Part shown: positions 22,451 to 35,168 of the stretch, in pieces
Layout of the letters: every line of letters begins with the position of its first letter
Numbering within the stretch: position 1 is the first letter of the stretch
DNA from: Macquaria australasica
Taxonomy: Eukaryota; Chordata; Actinopteri; Centrarchiformes; Percichthyidae
Direction of reading: 5' to 3'
Assembly (NCBI GenBank): GCA_005408345.1
Contig: SEMN01000788.1
Coordinates: 1 to 64,000 of the forward strand
Length of the DNA stretch: 64,000 nucleotides
Position numbers and translations under genes: made by a program
Notes under the pieces: model-generated
Databases searched by the model: none
Seen by the model: only the letters and a program-made list of their open reading frames with translations
What the model was told of the DNA's origin: nothing

Positions 22451-24960
22451 AAATTATATAATTTATTATATTCCATTGTCGCTTTAATTTATAGGCCTAG
22501 ACTTGATGCAGTCTTGTCCCCATGTGCATGTGTAACCTTCAGCCTAGAGAACGCCCATTTGACTGAGAAGAGAAATAATGTGGGCTAATATTGCGTGAAT
22601 AGAATATTTTAATCTGCTGTAATTCTGCCTCACTGTAGCCAAGGCCAAGACAATTTTTTAAGCATATAATTTACTGTAGCCTATTCCAGAGTTTCAGAGG
22701 AGGCTCAGTGAATGGAAATGAAAAAGTATTACATTATACATTAGTTATCAAAAGGAGATCACATAGAATAGCCTATATGTGTGTGATTTGGTTAAAGAGA
22801 TAATAAGATAATAGAAGTTTAGAGATAATAGACAATAAATGGAATGCCATTTTGTGTCCTACATAGTGCAACATGTTATTACTGTTGTACAAAAAGTTTA
22901 CTTTTATACTGTTGACCATGTACTTGTACAAATTCTGCAATCGGCTATAAATTGGATATGAAACATTATTAGCCCATGAAAGACTCAGATTCATTTCACA
23001 CAAAACACAATAAATCATAAAGCTGGAATTACAAGGTTTTGATGCAATTACAATATGTGAAACCCGCATTTAACAAAGTCTACCTGGTATAACAATCAAC
23101 AGCACACAGTCGTCATCAAACGTGTGTTATCGAAATTAAAATAATTACTATAAAACATTATGGACGGGAGCAAGCCAGCAAGTGCATAGCTAGCTAACTA
23201 GCATTAGCTCAAAATGCAATCAAAAGTGCTACTCTGGATAAAGTTACTATTTCTGCACATAAGTGTCTGCAACTCTCAGAGTACATTCTAGTAGTTCTCA
23301 CAGTCAAAAACAATTTTAAAGCATTAAACATAGTGAACCCATCTCCAGCTTAGAAGTATTTTTCTTTGCTGAGGAATGTTCGGTGCACAAGGAACCCTAT
23401 CTATGCAGTTGCACTATTAACCCACTAGGTGACTCTAAAACTATACATATATAAGACAAGCATATCAATTTTGTAGAAATTCATAATAGAGGTTATTTCT
23501 AACCAACCCTTTTCCAGTGTGAACCCACTGCAGACTCAAAACCTGCTTAGAATTAGTGCGTAGTATGGATTTGGAGCATACTGTGAATCTAGTCTTATTT
23601 GTCATTTATTTTCATCAATTGTCTCACTGGCAACAATAGCAGTAAAATGTTTGTTTGTTTGAGTTTTTTTTTTTTTTCACTTTAAAAAGAACACGAAACC
23701 TTAGTTGAACAACAGTTGCAGAGTAAAGATCTCTTCATTGTGTCCTGTGGTGCTGTTTCCCCTGTTAACCTAACACAGAACTTCCATTTTATGCACACAC
23801 AATACAGTATACTTTCATCTGTAAATATGACTTCACATTAATGTTTGAGTACTACACTGCAGATATAGAATACCCACATGTATTTGGCACCCAAACATTT
23901 TGCTTATTCAAAAAACATTTCTTCCCGTGGTGTGGAGATTAACAAGGTTCTGGCCTACTGCAGGGATTAAAAGGATTATGTGGTATTCACAATACCTTGA
24001 TGGTTAAGAAAGGCATCATAATAACTTTGTTGTTATGCATGAGTTTAGAAGATGATATTTGTGATTCAAGGACATCCTCTTGTTCTTGAATTAGCTGCAT
24101 TTGAAATTCTTATGCATTAGCTGTCAGTGGGAAAGCACTGTCTTCTGTGTTTCTATACATCCAAACAGCCAAGGACCTGTAGAATGTGTTCCATGTTAGA
24201 ATAGAAGATAATTTTAGGTAAATAAATACTATCCCATATTCAGAGACAGAAAAAACTGATTATCCAAGATTGAAAATCACAGCTTTTTCTGACATGTTTT
24301 TGTTAAATTCTGACATCTTCTCAGGGTCTGTACAGCATTTACAGAGTTACTTAACTTATAAACAGTAAAATATTTTCTACAGTTGGATCTTTTGATTTGG
24401 AAATGTTAAAGAGTGTTAAATAATAGCTGTATAATTTGTAAAGAGCTACAGTCAAACAACTTGGTCAACAGAATAAGCCTACGTGGTCCCAGTCTTTTAT
24501 GTCTGTCCAAACCATTTTTGTGCTTCCACCCAGTCGCCCCGCCACCACTTACAGCAGCTCTTTAGGCATTCATGCTGGCCTTTGATATGAGGCAATATCC
24601 ATCAGAAACAAATAATATCTTTTTCTCCTAACCGTTTTCACTTAATTCACTTTTTCAGGGACAAGTGTGGGAAAGCAGGAGAGTGATGCAAACAGGAGCA
24701 ACATAGAAGCAGAGAGTGTCTGTCATGGAATGCCCTCGGCATGAGTCTCCAAGGACTTTGAAGGCCCAACGTGCTCAGGCAATGCGAAGATGGCTTATTT
24801 CAAAAACAGCTCAGACCAGTGATATGTGTTCAGGGTTATTTTTCCTCAACATTCTGTGGAAGTGGATGTCCTATAACCTAAGAAAATCAAACAAAACATG
24901 AAAATTACTTAATATTTCAATCCATCCCTCTAGAGAGAAACTACCCATGTTCCTGTCCTG
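22451..24960. other. No gene recognised (about 2.5 kb)
   Basis: AT-rich DNA with a poly-T run near 23667-23678. Short open frames show no motifs. Confidence 0.4.
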
Positions 24961-24963
24961 ACA

Positions 24964-24976
24964 TAGACAGATAGAC

Positions 24977-25012
<36 letters not shown>
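24964..25012. repeat. GATA/GACA microsatellite
   Basis: Consecutive AGAC and AGAT tetranucleotides, about twelve units, between unique flanks. Confidence 0.92.
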
Positions 25013-25014
<2 letters not shown>

Positions 25015-25091
25015 AAACAATTATTTAACACATATATGCCCTCAGATTACATTCTCAGTTTCAGAAAATGTCAGTGCAATTTTAAACTTGT

Positions 25092-25905
25092 TTTAAAACT
25101 GGGGTAGGCAGAGTCTGTGCAACCTAGGGAAAACCTTCCTCCTCTCTCTGCTTCCTTGTATCACTCCGCTAAGCCCCTCCCACCAAATCCACAACTTTGA
25201 CAGGCAGCAGAAGGAGTCGGTTCCCCAGTGAAACTGTATCCCTCGTAGGGCTTGCTCTCCATGGCGTGAGCCTCACCGAGACCGCGGTCCCTCCTGCCAT
25301 GACTTGTTTTCTCAAAGACACCCCTCCAGCGCTTCGCGGCCGCAGAGCAGAGCGCCCCAGGCTTCAGGGCAGCTGCAACGCCGTCCAGCAGCGGGAAGAG
25401 AGGCTAGAACACCGCACACACACACCACTGTCCCCCGTCAAAAGTTATTCCCCACTGTTTGTCATCATGCCTCTTTGCCACTCATCGTTACGAGCACCAT
25501 GGCATCAAACGTAATGAGCCTGAAGCTCCGTGTGGAGCCGGGACGTGTTGTTTTGTACTATACACTGCTGTAGGCAAAGGAGGTGTTGGAAATTTATCAC
25601 AAGTTTCAGGATTTTCGGCAGGATTTTCCTCCACTGAATCAGGTTTTCACCGTCTGAAGGGACGTGTACACACATCTACTCTTGTAGCTTAGCCAATACA
25701 AACGCACTGTCTCTCTGAAATAACCTGAGATAGGCTAAAGTCTACCGCCACGGGATAGATTTTCTGAAGCCTGAAAACAGGCAAGAGGGGGGGCTGAAGT
25801 AGAGGTTTGCTCTCAGACCACTTGAATTACAATATGCTACACGGTTAATATGGCATTTTTGCCCAATGACGCCAAAAGAATACTGCCTACCCCAGCTTTA
25901 ATGCA
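25092..25905. mobile_element. Non-autonomous DNA transposon with GGGGTAGGCAG inverted ends
   Basis: The left end reads TTTAAAACTGGGGTAGGCAG (near 25092). The right end reads CTGCCTACCCCAGCTTTAA (25887-25905), its near-perfect inverse. The roughly 810-bp interior has no credible transposase; a few open frames of about 100 codons are GC-rich shadows. The terminal TTTAAA/TTTAA suggests a TA or TTAA target, but the superfamily is not established. Confidence 0.75.
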
Positions 25906-28290
25906 ACATGTCTTACTTTGTCATGTCTGATTATGTGGATTAATTAATTATGAAGGCCTTGTCTTTTCTGGAGGCACTGCGTATGTCATAAGAACCCCTG
26001 ATTGTCAGAGGGTGTTTCACACACTGGTCAAATCAAATTGTTGTGTTTATTTAATGTGTATCATTTCATTAAAATGTTTCATGTGTCACAGTCTGAATGC
26101 ACTGCTATATTGTATTGTTGACCATATTTTGCTGTTTCAGATTTCAACTCTGACACACAACATTACTCAGGCCACACCCAGAACAGTATGATCCCTATTC
26201 TGCCTGACATATATCATGGCATAATGATACATTGCCAGCCAAGTACCATGCAATGGCATCTTTGTTTGCTTTCCCCAAACACTAAGCTGGCACTCAAGTT
26301 TAGTAATGATCAACAACCAAACCTGCAAAATAAGCCATTAGGGATAATTCAGTGTCAAATAAGTCATTTAAATACACTGTCCATACCCTGTGTTATGCCT
26401 GGCTCGTTCAGGAGCATAACAAAGAAGTGAGGTCCAAACAGTAACCATTTAAGTAAACAAGTAATTTATTAAAGATAATTCAACATAAGCAAACTATGGT
26501 GTGTTAAGTCATCAGTCAGTGGCTAAGTTAGTGTTGGATGCTATGAAACTGTGTAACATGAACAAAGGATAAACTAGACACGAAGATGGGTGCCTGAAAG
26601 GCTGAAAGAAAAAATTCTTGTGGTTTGAGTATTTTATGTTCAGCAGATTTTCTTTTTTTTGTTTAACAACGTCACAGGTGAATGTTGTGGTGGAAATTGT
26701 GTATTTCCTTTGAAGAAGTGAGCAAATAAAATGAAGATCCAACAAGCCGTTGTCTTTTGTATATTTAATTAAGAAAAGAATGAAACAATCAGATGAAATG
26801 GTAAATAAGGATAAAAAAAAAAGGTAAATCAAAGGGAGTGCAGGCGAGCACACAGAGTCAATCCGATTTCAGCTGAAGGACAGAGATCATACACCAAAAT
26901 GCATATGAAGCGTCTGACCAAGAAAGGAAAGATGCTGTCACATACTTCTAACCTCACAATACACAGACAGACATATCAGAGTACAGAATCACCTCTAACA
27001 AAGATAGTCTGTCTCCGGCTAAGTTTTCCTGCCCAAGGCTGGAAACCCAGGGCAGACTGTTCCCCAGACTGCAGCTGTCTTTTCCCCTGATTACAAACAA
27101 TTTGTCCTCCAGCCACAACACCCAACCAAGATACCAATGTACCTTAAACAGAGATGACCCGAGACAGAAATTATCTGAGTGTACAGAATTAAGACTGATT
27201 GACTAGAAAAACAAGTTATCACACTAAACATATCTAGTGGACATCAAGAGAAATTTTGCCCTCACAAATGTATGTTAGGATAATGTAAGGATTCATGTAG
27301 CTGCTACAGCGACAGCTGTCTCTTAACAGCACTGGGACATGTTGTAAAGTTCGAATCTACCTACATTGCAGTGTAAAAGGCAGTGTATTTGCACTTTTGG
27401 ATTAAACTCAAAGCTCTCTGCACAATGTGAACTTTTTTTTTTACTTTTTATGTGAGCTCTGCACGGTTCATTTTTTTATGCAGTGCACTGGCACTTATTT
27501 ACAAGAGTCACCTTATTTGAATGAATGTTTTTTTTTCTGTCCATTAAAAGAGCATTGATGTGCCTTTGTCTCTCAGTTATGTTTTTTTTAAATTATTCTG
27601 ATGTTCTGTTAATGCAAATGCCCTGTATGGAGTGGGAAGTGGGTGGCCATATATGTGGCCAGCACCCCCCTTGCACTGCTACGACTGCTAGTACGGTCAC
27701 CAGCCGCCTCCAACCTGTTGATGTTGGCATAATCTCTCTCCTTCTGACAGAAATTGTGCACAGCAGGTGCCGATCATGATTGGCGCAAGTGAAAGTCGCT
27801 TCTTTGTAGAAGTACCCTCCACCTCAACTTCAGCATCCCAGAGGTCATTTTTAAACCCACCCTGACTGAGCTGAGGTACACGTTAAATGACTCCTGCTCT
27901 GGAGGGTCACCAACAGTTAGGAGATTGTTGTCCTCCTCTCCTTCTTCACACACTATAAATATAAAAAAATATATATCTGTTGAAGAAATAATTATGGGGG
28001 GATGGGGGTCTGCTTTTAATTTATTTATGTGTGTTTTTTCAGTGTTATTTTATTATTCATTATTTTTCACAGGTTTAGCCTTAAGTCAACAAAACAAATA
28101 TTAAGGGTCCACAAGCTTAACAGACATTTGGTGGAATATGCAACATGTAGGTAATGGAATACATACTGCAACAAAATATTTCCCCTTCATTAGCCAAAAG
28201 TATAGGATAGTCCTATACACAGGTATATCATTGCCTTTTATAGCCTAAAAATTAAGGTCTTAGAATAATCATAGGCCTACTATAGCGTGA
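25906..28290. other. No gene recognised; possible old LTR and Harbinger debris
   Basis: The stretch 26391-26850 (TGTTATGCCTGGCTCG start, repeated TTTATTAA poly-A-like words) could be an old LTR, without proof. Around 27600-27960 minus-strand scraps lie close to the Harbinger relic that follows. No intact frame supports a gene. Confidence 0.3.
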
Positions 28291-28299
28291 CCGATAGAA

Positions 28300-28830
28300 G
28301 AGATGTCCTACCAGCATTTATTGTCGACAGCCTGCAGTACATAAGATGGCCATCCTTCATGGTTCACAAAGTCTTTGTACCCATCTGAGGGAAAAAGGAT
28401 TGGAATATGCGACCTATCAGTCCCATAATCTAGGGGATGGGATGCGCTGCCTCGAATCTTCTGGCAATCTCCAAAGCCTCCTCATCAGTTGGTAAACGGA
28501 TCAGTTGTTTAATTGGCCCATTCACCATGCCCTTGCAAAACATCTATACAAATATTTTGACTGTGCTCTTGTGGGTGCCAAATTGATTTGAGACCACCCG
28601 GTATTCTGCACAGCTCCCTAATTTGTAGAGTATGATCGCGATTCGCATGATAAGTGGAATTGGAGCTCTTACAGTCACCTCCTCTGGGACCATATACCTC
28701 TCCATTAATGTGCATAATTTCATGAACGACCATTGTGTCATTCAGAAGTTTAGCTTCCATTCCTGTAAACTCCGTGAGAACAACTCTCTCCCACCAGTCT
28801 TTGCTTCAGACTTTCATTCACTGGCTCCTG
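28300..28830 (-). pseudogene. Harbinger (HARBI1-like) transposase fragment
   Basis: On the minus strand the peptide blocks KLCTLMERYMVPEEVTVRAP, ILYKLGSCAEYRVVSNQFG, THKSTVKIFV, MFCKGMVNGPIKQLIRLPT and EALEIARRFEAAHPIP follow one another. Then, after a frame change and a TAG, come SDGYKDFVNHEGWPSYVLQA and DNKCW. This order matches the helix-turn-helix and first DDE part of PIF/Harbinger transposases. The expected GxIDGTHI catalytic block between them is degenerate (reads GLIGRIF). The rest of the nuclease was not found. It is a relic, not domesticated. Confidence 0.7.
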
Positions 28831-29019
28831 GTCTTTGGCCAAGGAAGGGGCACCAATTTACCATTCTTGATGAGCAGTAAAGGTCTTCTTGCTCTCTCTT
28901 CCTGTTAAAAGATTTCAGGAGAAGTATGTGCTGCTGAGATTGCTGCTTAATTAGAAAGAACAGCAGAGATATTGTTCCCAGGACATGATGTGGGTGAAAA
29001 TTGTATTAACAGGCAGAAC

Positions 29020-29070
29020 CACTTCTTCTTCTTCTTCTAAAAAAAACCTTCTTCTTTTTCTTCTTCTGTT
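29020..29070. repeat. CTT-rich tracts
   Basis: CTT trinucleotide runs are interrupted by a short poly-A. The flanks hold no gene. Confidence 0.75.
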
Positions 29071-29209
29071 ATATTTTCGGCAGATTAAATGCTTCAGAGC
29101 GATCAGAACCACTTTGCACATGTCAAAAAAGTTTTATTCCGATTAAAGGCTTTAGGGCATATAAACACACATATTTGTATCATTTTATTTAGCGTAAACA
29201 GTTAAGTTG

Positions 29210-29305
29210 GAAATAAATGGACTTCACTTATATAGCACTTTTACAGATTGGTCACAGATTGATTAATGGACAACCCGCTCTACCTCCTGAGCCACAGCCG
29301 AAGAA
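29210..29305 (+). repeat. Fragment of a dispersed fish repeat
   Basis: AAATGGACTTCACTTATATAGCACTTTTACAG joined to CTACCTCCTGAGCCACAGCCG. The two parts are the ends of a common teleost interspersed repeat, with the middle deleted. Class is not certain. Confidence 0.45.
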
Positions 29306-29389
29306 ATATTGTCCATGTAACCGCAGCTAAAGTGTATCTGCACACCATACACTACCCAAACCCACTTCCTAACAGCAATCTTTAAGAAA

Positions 29390-30640
29390 ATAGCCACTAG
29401 GAACACACTCGAGCTCCCTTTCTGGACATACCAACTCAAACAAGGATTTCAGTGTGGGATCTGCAACTTATTCTTTAATACACTCCTCCTTAGGGATGGC
29501 AACTGGATGGAAAACAATTTAACCTGCTCCTTTCCCTCAGCAATGTCTTATTCCTGAGAAAGTGATTTCTGAGAAGGCTGGATCTGTACAGACACCTCTA
29601 ACTGCTCTGACTTAGCAAAAACTTTAGGGTGCCGTTTAGCACATTCATCTGGTTCCTCAGACTCCGTTAAGGGTGAACCAACATACAATAGTGGTGGATC
29701 AACCAGGGACAGATACCCATTGCAACCTCTCCACCTATCAGATCAGGGAAGAGATAAAAAACTGTGCAAGGGCCCAGCATGCCCAGCATGCCCAGCACCA
29801 ATACCCAGCACAGGAGATTTTCTTCCAGTAGCAGTACGGATTGAAAAAGGAAACGTGTTCTCCACAATAAAACTCAGTAGCCCCTGTGTCTCACAAAATC
29901 TCAACAGGTATCTTCTCCTTTCCATCCAAAGACACAAAACCATCTGAGATAAAAGTTGCATATCTCATCAATACCTTTAGATGGTGCAGTCTTTAAGGGA
30001 AGAACATCAGTCTCGGACATATTAATACCAAGTGCAGAGGACACTAGGCCAGCTGGCTTCACATATACACTGGAATCTGTTGATTTTTGGCCAGCCTTAC
30101 TGATTGGACAATCTCCTTTCCAGTGTCTCTTGTTTTTACATGAATGACATGTATCAAACCTTCCATTTGTCTCTGGGACATGCCTCACAGCAACATGAAC
30201 AGGCTCACAGGTGACACCTTGAGACTTACTAGGCCTACACCTGAAATTCTCCTTCTGCTGCCCTTTTCTGTGGACTTGACTAAATCCTGAGACACTAGCA
30301 TGTATTAAAACATATTCATCAGGGTCAGGGTTTTTCTTGACAAATTTAGGCAAAAGATACAACTTTCCAGCAACATCAAAACCACTATAAACCCCAGAAG
30401 ATTCTTTATCAATTCCAATTTCAACTGCTCTACTTTTACTCTCTCCCTTTCCCTCCTTCTCTCATGCGCCAACTCAAACTGTAGTCTCTCCCTCTCTATT
30501 TTTGCTTTTCCTCCTCTAGTTGCATACTGTTCAAATGACAAAGTCCCACCAAAGCTCTGAAACTATTGGAGCCACTGGAGCCTGAACTACCTCCAAAAGC
30601 CTGGCAGATACAGCTAGCCCCTCAACAATGTCTCTTAGGT
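29390..30640 (-). pseudogene. Gypsy-like gag-protease relic
   Basis: Reading the minus strand: a GLAVSARLLEVVQAPVAPI segment (30530-30640), an arginine/glutamate-rich ERERLQFELAHERRRERERVK helix, KLYLLPKF-like gag sequence with an internal deletion, then a CCHC zinc knuckle CHSCKNKRHWKGDC (about 30120). Aspartic protease follows near 29840-29930 (GFVSLDGKEKIPVEIL, a stop, then DTGA) and SDLIGGEVAMGI-type sequence. The linker before the RT is barely recognisable to 29390, and no RT is present. CCHC gag plus DTG protease identify a Ty3/Gypsy-type element. Stops and shifts show it is dead. Confidence 0.75.
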
Positions 30641-30801
30641 TAGCCTTTTTTGGTACCTTTTCAGTTATTTTTAATTTTAACATTAGTTAAGCTACACTTA
30701 ACCACAGTTTAATGTTAACGAGTCATTTGGGGTTAGAGAGATTGGCTATTGGGTTTGATTCTCTGTTTGTTGTGTCTCGCCGGATTTGCTAATGTATTTC
30801 A

Positions 30802-31354
30802 TGTCATGCCTTAGTTTTAGTTTTATGTTAAGTTAAAATCACTCACGTCTAGTCTCGTCTTGCACTTCCTGTTTTATTTTGTACTCACCTTTCCCTCTCA
30901 TTTCAGACCCTCCCTCCCTCCGCCCGATTGGTCTCACCTGTTTTCCCCTACCTCATGTATAAATAGTCCTTGTCTCCCTTTGTCCTGTGCCAGTTCGTCT
31001 TGTTTAGTCTGTCAAGTGAGTCGAGTCAAGCGTACCAGCAAGTATTCATGTTACCAGGTTTTGTTCCAGTCCGTGTCATTGTTTGATCCTCCAAGTGAGC
31101 GTTTTTTGTTTGTATTTTATCCTCCTTGTGAGCGTTTTTGCTTTGTACTTTTGTATATCCTCCTTGTCAGCGCTTTTGTTTTGTACTTTTGTATATCCTC
31201 CTTGTGAGCGCTTTTGTTTTGTACTTTTGTATATCCTCCTCGTGAGCGTTTTTGTTTTGTTGTTTCTACCTCAGTAAAGATTTTTGTTATACCCATATAT
31301 TTTCTGGAGAGTCGTGCAATTGAGTCCACCAGTTTTGTGTCTGAGTTCGTGACA
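30802..31354 (+). mobile_element. Candidate solo LTR with internal 38-bp repeats
   Basis: It begins TGTCATGCC and ends GTTCGTGACA, so it has TG...CA termini. It has CACCTG and CTTCCTG blocks like the LTR-like leaders elsewhere in the window, a TATA-like TGTATAAATAGTCC near 30956 and a CAGTAAAGA region near 31273. No coding follows on either side in the same orientation. A 5-bp target duplication was looked for and not found, so the solo-LTR call is tentative. Confidence 0.55.
31083..31262 (+). repeat. 38-bp tandem repeat (TCCTCCTTGTGAGCG unit)
   Basis: About 4.5 copies of a 38-bp unit that begins TCCTCCTTGTGAGCG and continues with a TTTTGTTTTGTAC tract. Copies two to four are nearly identical. 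It lies within the candidate LTR, in the position of R/U5, where copy number often varies. Confidence 0.88.
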
Positions 31355-31799
31355 ATGTTAGCCTTTTGACTTCATTCGTACTTGCTTGAAGCACTGGCAG
31401 GAGATCAAGTTCTGTAGCATAGTGATTGTAATGGCAATTAATGATTATGATGATCATAAAAATATGAATAGGGGTATAAATTACTTTTATCAAGGTTACT
31501 ACACAAACACACACACAAACACTCACACCTACACTAACATAAGCACTGTCAAAAAGTATTTATTTTTTGTTCACAGACAACCATGCACATACATTTACTC
31601 ATCTACTTACACACTTGTTTTTGTATGCACATTACTGTTATATTGAAAATGTAAAAACAGTAATATGCAAATTGTATTATTAAGAATACAGTGAAGTTTA
31701 TTTTTCAGGTGCAGAGTTGTCCATGGACTTTATTGACATAATAAGGTTGCTTTCAGAATAAAATATTGTAGGTAGTTGAGTAGCAATTTGTCCTTTCAT

Positions 31800-31925
31800 T
31801 TTCAGGACATTCAGTTATCATCCAGGTGGCTGTCTTTGCAGTGCTCTTTGCAAGCTACTACGTCTTCAACGTGAAGTACCAGGAGGCTACTGCATGTACA
31901 CTGGAGCTTATTCAGAGGCAAGGGA
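31800..31925 (+). other. Exon-like relic (VKYQEATACTLELIQR)
   Basis: An acceptor (CATTTTCAG at 31805) opens a frame with SVIIQVAVFAVLFASYYVFN followed by VKYQEATACTLELIQR. The end CAGAG/GCAAGG offers only a GC donor. The peptide resembles the C-terminal part of multi-copy fish proteins of unknown function. No neighbouring exons were found, so it may be a retained exon of a dead transposon-associated gene. Confidence 0.3.
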
Positions 31926-31929
31926 ATAT

Positions 31930-34490
31930 CTTTCCACATTACACATCTGTATTATAATTAAATGTGTGCAACAGTAGAGTAGGAGCTAAAAGTTGCAGGA
32001 CAGGAGGAACTTGAGGACTGGGCTGAGTGCATTAGAGTCTTCTTTATAAGGATAAGTACAGGCCTGTACATTTGAATGTTGTCAAAACACAGTAACAAAA
32101 TGTTTATGAAAGCATTATTGAAAAAATATATTTTAAAAATGTTTTTAAATGTATTGATTGAATAAAACGTTTTTATTAAGAACATTGTTTGAATTGCCTT
32201 TTGATTTGAAATGTTATTCTGACGTATAGTAATATTACAATTAATAACCGGAGATTGTCATATATATGTATATACATTATAATATTATATAATATATATA
32301 ATCATTTTTAGTTATAATAGTAATAATTATTAGTAGTAGTAATTATCAGCTGTCTGCTGTCTGAAAGTAATAGCTGCAGACACTACTCAGGGCTGAATAA
32401 AAGGACATGCCAACTTAGTTTTTCAGGTAATATTTTTATTTACAGTATTTTCTCCTAAAAACACTAGAATTGATATCAGTGAAAGATAGACAGTAAAGCA
32501 TTGTGCTTTTTGTAATAAAGATGCAAACACAACATTATATCATAAAGTATCAGGTATCTATAAAGGAAACTAAAAAGGATTTGGGATTGGTGCATTAACA
32601 ATAACAGGTTTACATAGCATATTTTGTTATACTACCATTATTATGACAAGCACAATTTTATCCTTTTATTTCCTAGATTATTTTGACATTTTTATATATA
32701 TTTCAAACCTTTTTTTTTTTTTGATTGGACAAATGCGTTAGCTTTTAATTTTATTACCACCAATGTAGATATAAGGCTGGGTCAAGCCGTAAGTATCTGC
32801 TCTTTGGTTGGGTGAGAATAGGATACTCACTGCAGGACCTGATGATAGGTCAAAGCATAATTAAACATGAACACTAGGCTAAAATAGAAATGCTAATCAA
32901 AGTTTTGGCACATTTTACTGTGTATTGATAACTGCCAAAGATGACTGAAACTGCACTGTAAGAATGATTTGCGATTGAGCTCCTTACCTCATTTAGTTTG
33001 ACTAACAGTGCAAACTTACATTTAAACATTCATATTCAGTGGCATTTAGAAAATCTTTGGCACAGGGAATTTAGACTGTGGTTCTCCTGAGGGAACAGAG
33101 GACAGAGACAGGCTCTCAGTCTAGGTCTGAAATAGATTCATTTGGACAACCAAACAAAACCAAATCTGACTAAAATGACTACAATAGTTGTCTTCAAATA
33201 AAAAACAACCAGTGTCGGGTGGGAGGTCTGTGCAACAACTGATGAAAGCCACACAGCCTGCCTGTTGACCAAGTAACACATTCATAATTTTGAATAGTTT
33301 AAATGCTTCAAAACCTATTATTGCACTGTAACTGGCATTACATGAACTGGTGAGGCAATGTAATTTTAAAGGACATAGAGCTGAAAGAACAGTTTTCGTC
33401 AGTCCAGACGTGTTGATTGTTGTGATATTCAATAAACAACAATATTACATTATATAGATAGAAGTATTCATTGAAATGTGTGTAATATACCCTATGGAAA
33501 TGTGTCATAGGGACACATTATACTGGCCTGATAAGACTTATAGATAAGACTTCATCATATAGGCATCAAAAGAACAATATAACTGAATTAACTGCATCTG
33601 TAATATGTGCTTCTTGCATGTTACATTAAATACATAATTTGAGGTTTAAATTGTTACTTTGTCTAATAGCAAAATATTGTAATATAGAATTTAATTTTGT
33701 CAGTAATGTTACCTTTATTTGATAGTTGTAAGTTGTACATATTTGTGTTATTTTTGTATTTTTATGATGATTATTTTATATTTCATATTTATTACTAAGC
33801 TACACAGTATCCATGGTAACAATGCAGTTATAAAGTCCATCACCGGGGGAACAAGTCAGACCTGTAAATATTAATGTATAGCCTATCAGAGAGAGAGACG
33901 GTAACTAAATTGACATCCAGAGTAATTATCTATGTGTACTAATTATCTGTATCCGTAGTGTCTTTGTGTAATGTGTAATTTTTAAGAAGTCTTGGACCGT
34001 TGGCTCTATAATTTGTCAGTTAATGTTTATTTAGATTGGCTACAGAAATCATTCATTAGTATTGTAAGTTTCCTTTGTTTATGATTTTCTTTTATACTGA
34101 ATAGTTTTACTGAGACTGGGCTTGTATCCCCCAGATCCCAGCTTGTAAGCAATAAATCATCTGTGAATCGACATCGGAGCTGTTTGTGTCTCAGCGTTGG
34201 AGTTAACTACTATAACTGTCAGCCGTTAGTCCATCAACATCACAAAACACAACGCAGAGACTATTGGCTGTTATCACTATCAGCGATATAAGAAATGTAT
34301 TTGCTGTTTTAATAACTGTAATCAAGAGTAGATAGACCCTGGTTACACATCACATTCAAAATGTCATAGAATGCATAAATGTCTTGGTGTACACTGGTTA
34401 CACTATTGTAAAGCTACAGAATATGTACTGCTCATAGATATATAAAGTTGATGATGATGATGCTGTTGCTTACTGATTATTATTATTATT
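31930..34490. other. AT-rich DNA, no gene recognised
   Basis: Long AT-rich stretch with poly-T (32709-32722), TA runs near 32260-32300 and a GAT/TTA trinucleotide run at 34450-34492. Around 34120-34190 a CCCCCAGATCCCAGCTTG stretch, AAGCAATAAATCATC and TGTCTCAGCGTTGG look like the R-U5 of an old LTR, but no partner was found. Confidence 0.35.
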
Positions 34491-34494
34491 ATTA

Positions 34495-34650
34495 GCCACG
34501 CGCTGTGGCTTTAGGGATGGTAATGTAGGTTGTTCAGTTGGTCTTCCACTTTGGTTCAGACTATTGGACGGATTGCCATAACATTTTGTTCAGACATTCA
34601 TGGTCCCCAGGGGATGAATTATAACTAAGCATTTATGGTATGGTAACATT
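34495..34650 (+). repeat. Fragment of a dispersed fish repeat (CAGACATTCATGGTCCCC)
   Basis: The words GGATTGCCATAACATTTTGT and CAGACATTCATGGTCCCCAG are typical of a widespread teleost non-autonomous repeat. It is a partial copy with no terminal repeats visible. Confidence 0.5.
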
Positions 34651-34689
34651 CATTAATGCCAGGTCCACACTACAGGATTTTCAAATCTT

Positions 34690-35168
34690 AACTGATCTTA
34701 AAAATGTGGGAGTCTGGGTCTGTCGTTGCTGCCGCCCGCTGCCCCCGTGCTCCTGCTCTGCACCCGCTGATGCTATTGCTTTTGTTGCTGTTGTTATTAG
34801 TATTGCTATTATAATGTTGCTCTTAGTGTTGTTTCCGTTGGTGTTAACATCAATGCCATTACCATATCTATGCTGTATTGAGCTGCTGTATGTTCTCTTT
34901 CCTCCTGCTCTCTCTCTCCCGCTCCCCCCTTCCCCCTTCAACCCAACCGGTCGAGGCAGATGACCGCCCACCTTGAGCCTGGTTCTGCTCGAGGTTTCTA
35001 CCTGTTAAAAGGGAGTTTTTCCTTGCCACTGTCGCATAGTGCTTGCTCATGGTGGGAACTGTTGGGTCTCTGTAAATATAAAGAGTCGGTCTAGACTTGC
35101 TCTATTCGAAAAAGTGCCCTGAGATAACTTTGTTATGATATGGCGCTATATAAATAAAACTGAATTGA
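34690..35168 (+). mobile_element. L2 LINE 3' tail, copy 2
   Basis: 3' untranslated region with TCGAGGCAGATGACCGCCCA, CTGTTAAAAGGGAGTTTTTCC, CATGGTGGGAACTGTTGGG, and the terminal GGCGCTATATAAATAAAACTGAATTGAA. It is 5'-truncated with no coding part. It interrupts a sequence whose halves (AAAAATGTGGGAGTCTG and ATTGGGAGACCACAG) flank it, so it is a LINE insertion into older DNA. Confidence 0.85.

Noticed and set aside
25197..25692. Overlapping ORFs of 80-105 codons inside the TIR element
   Set aside because: Three overlapping frames are open at once and none has a recognisable domain.
30796..31360. Target duplication around the candidate solo LTR
   Set aside because: The five bases before 30802 (TTTCA) and after 31354 (ATGTT) do not match.
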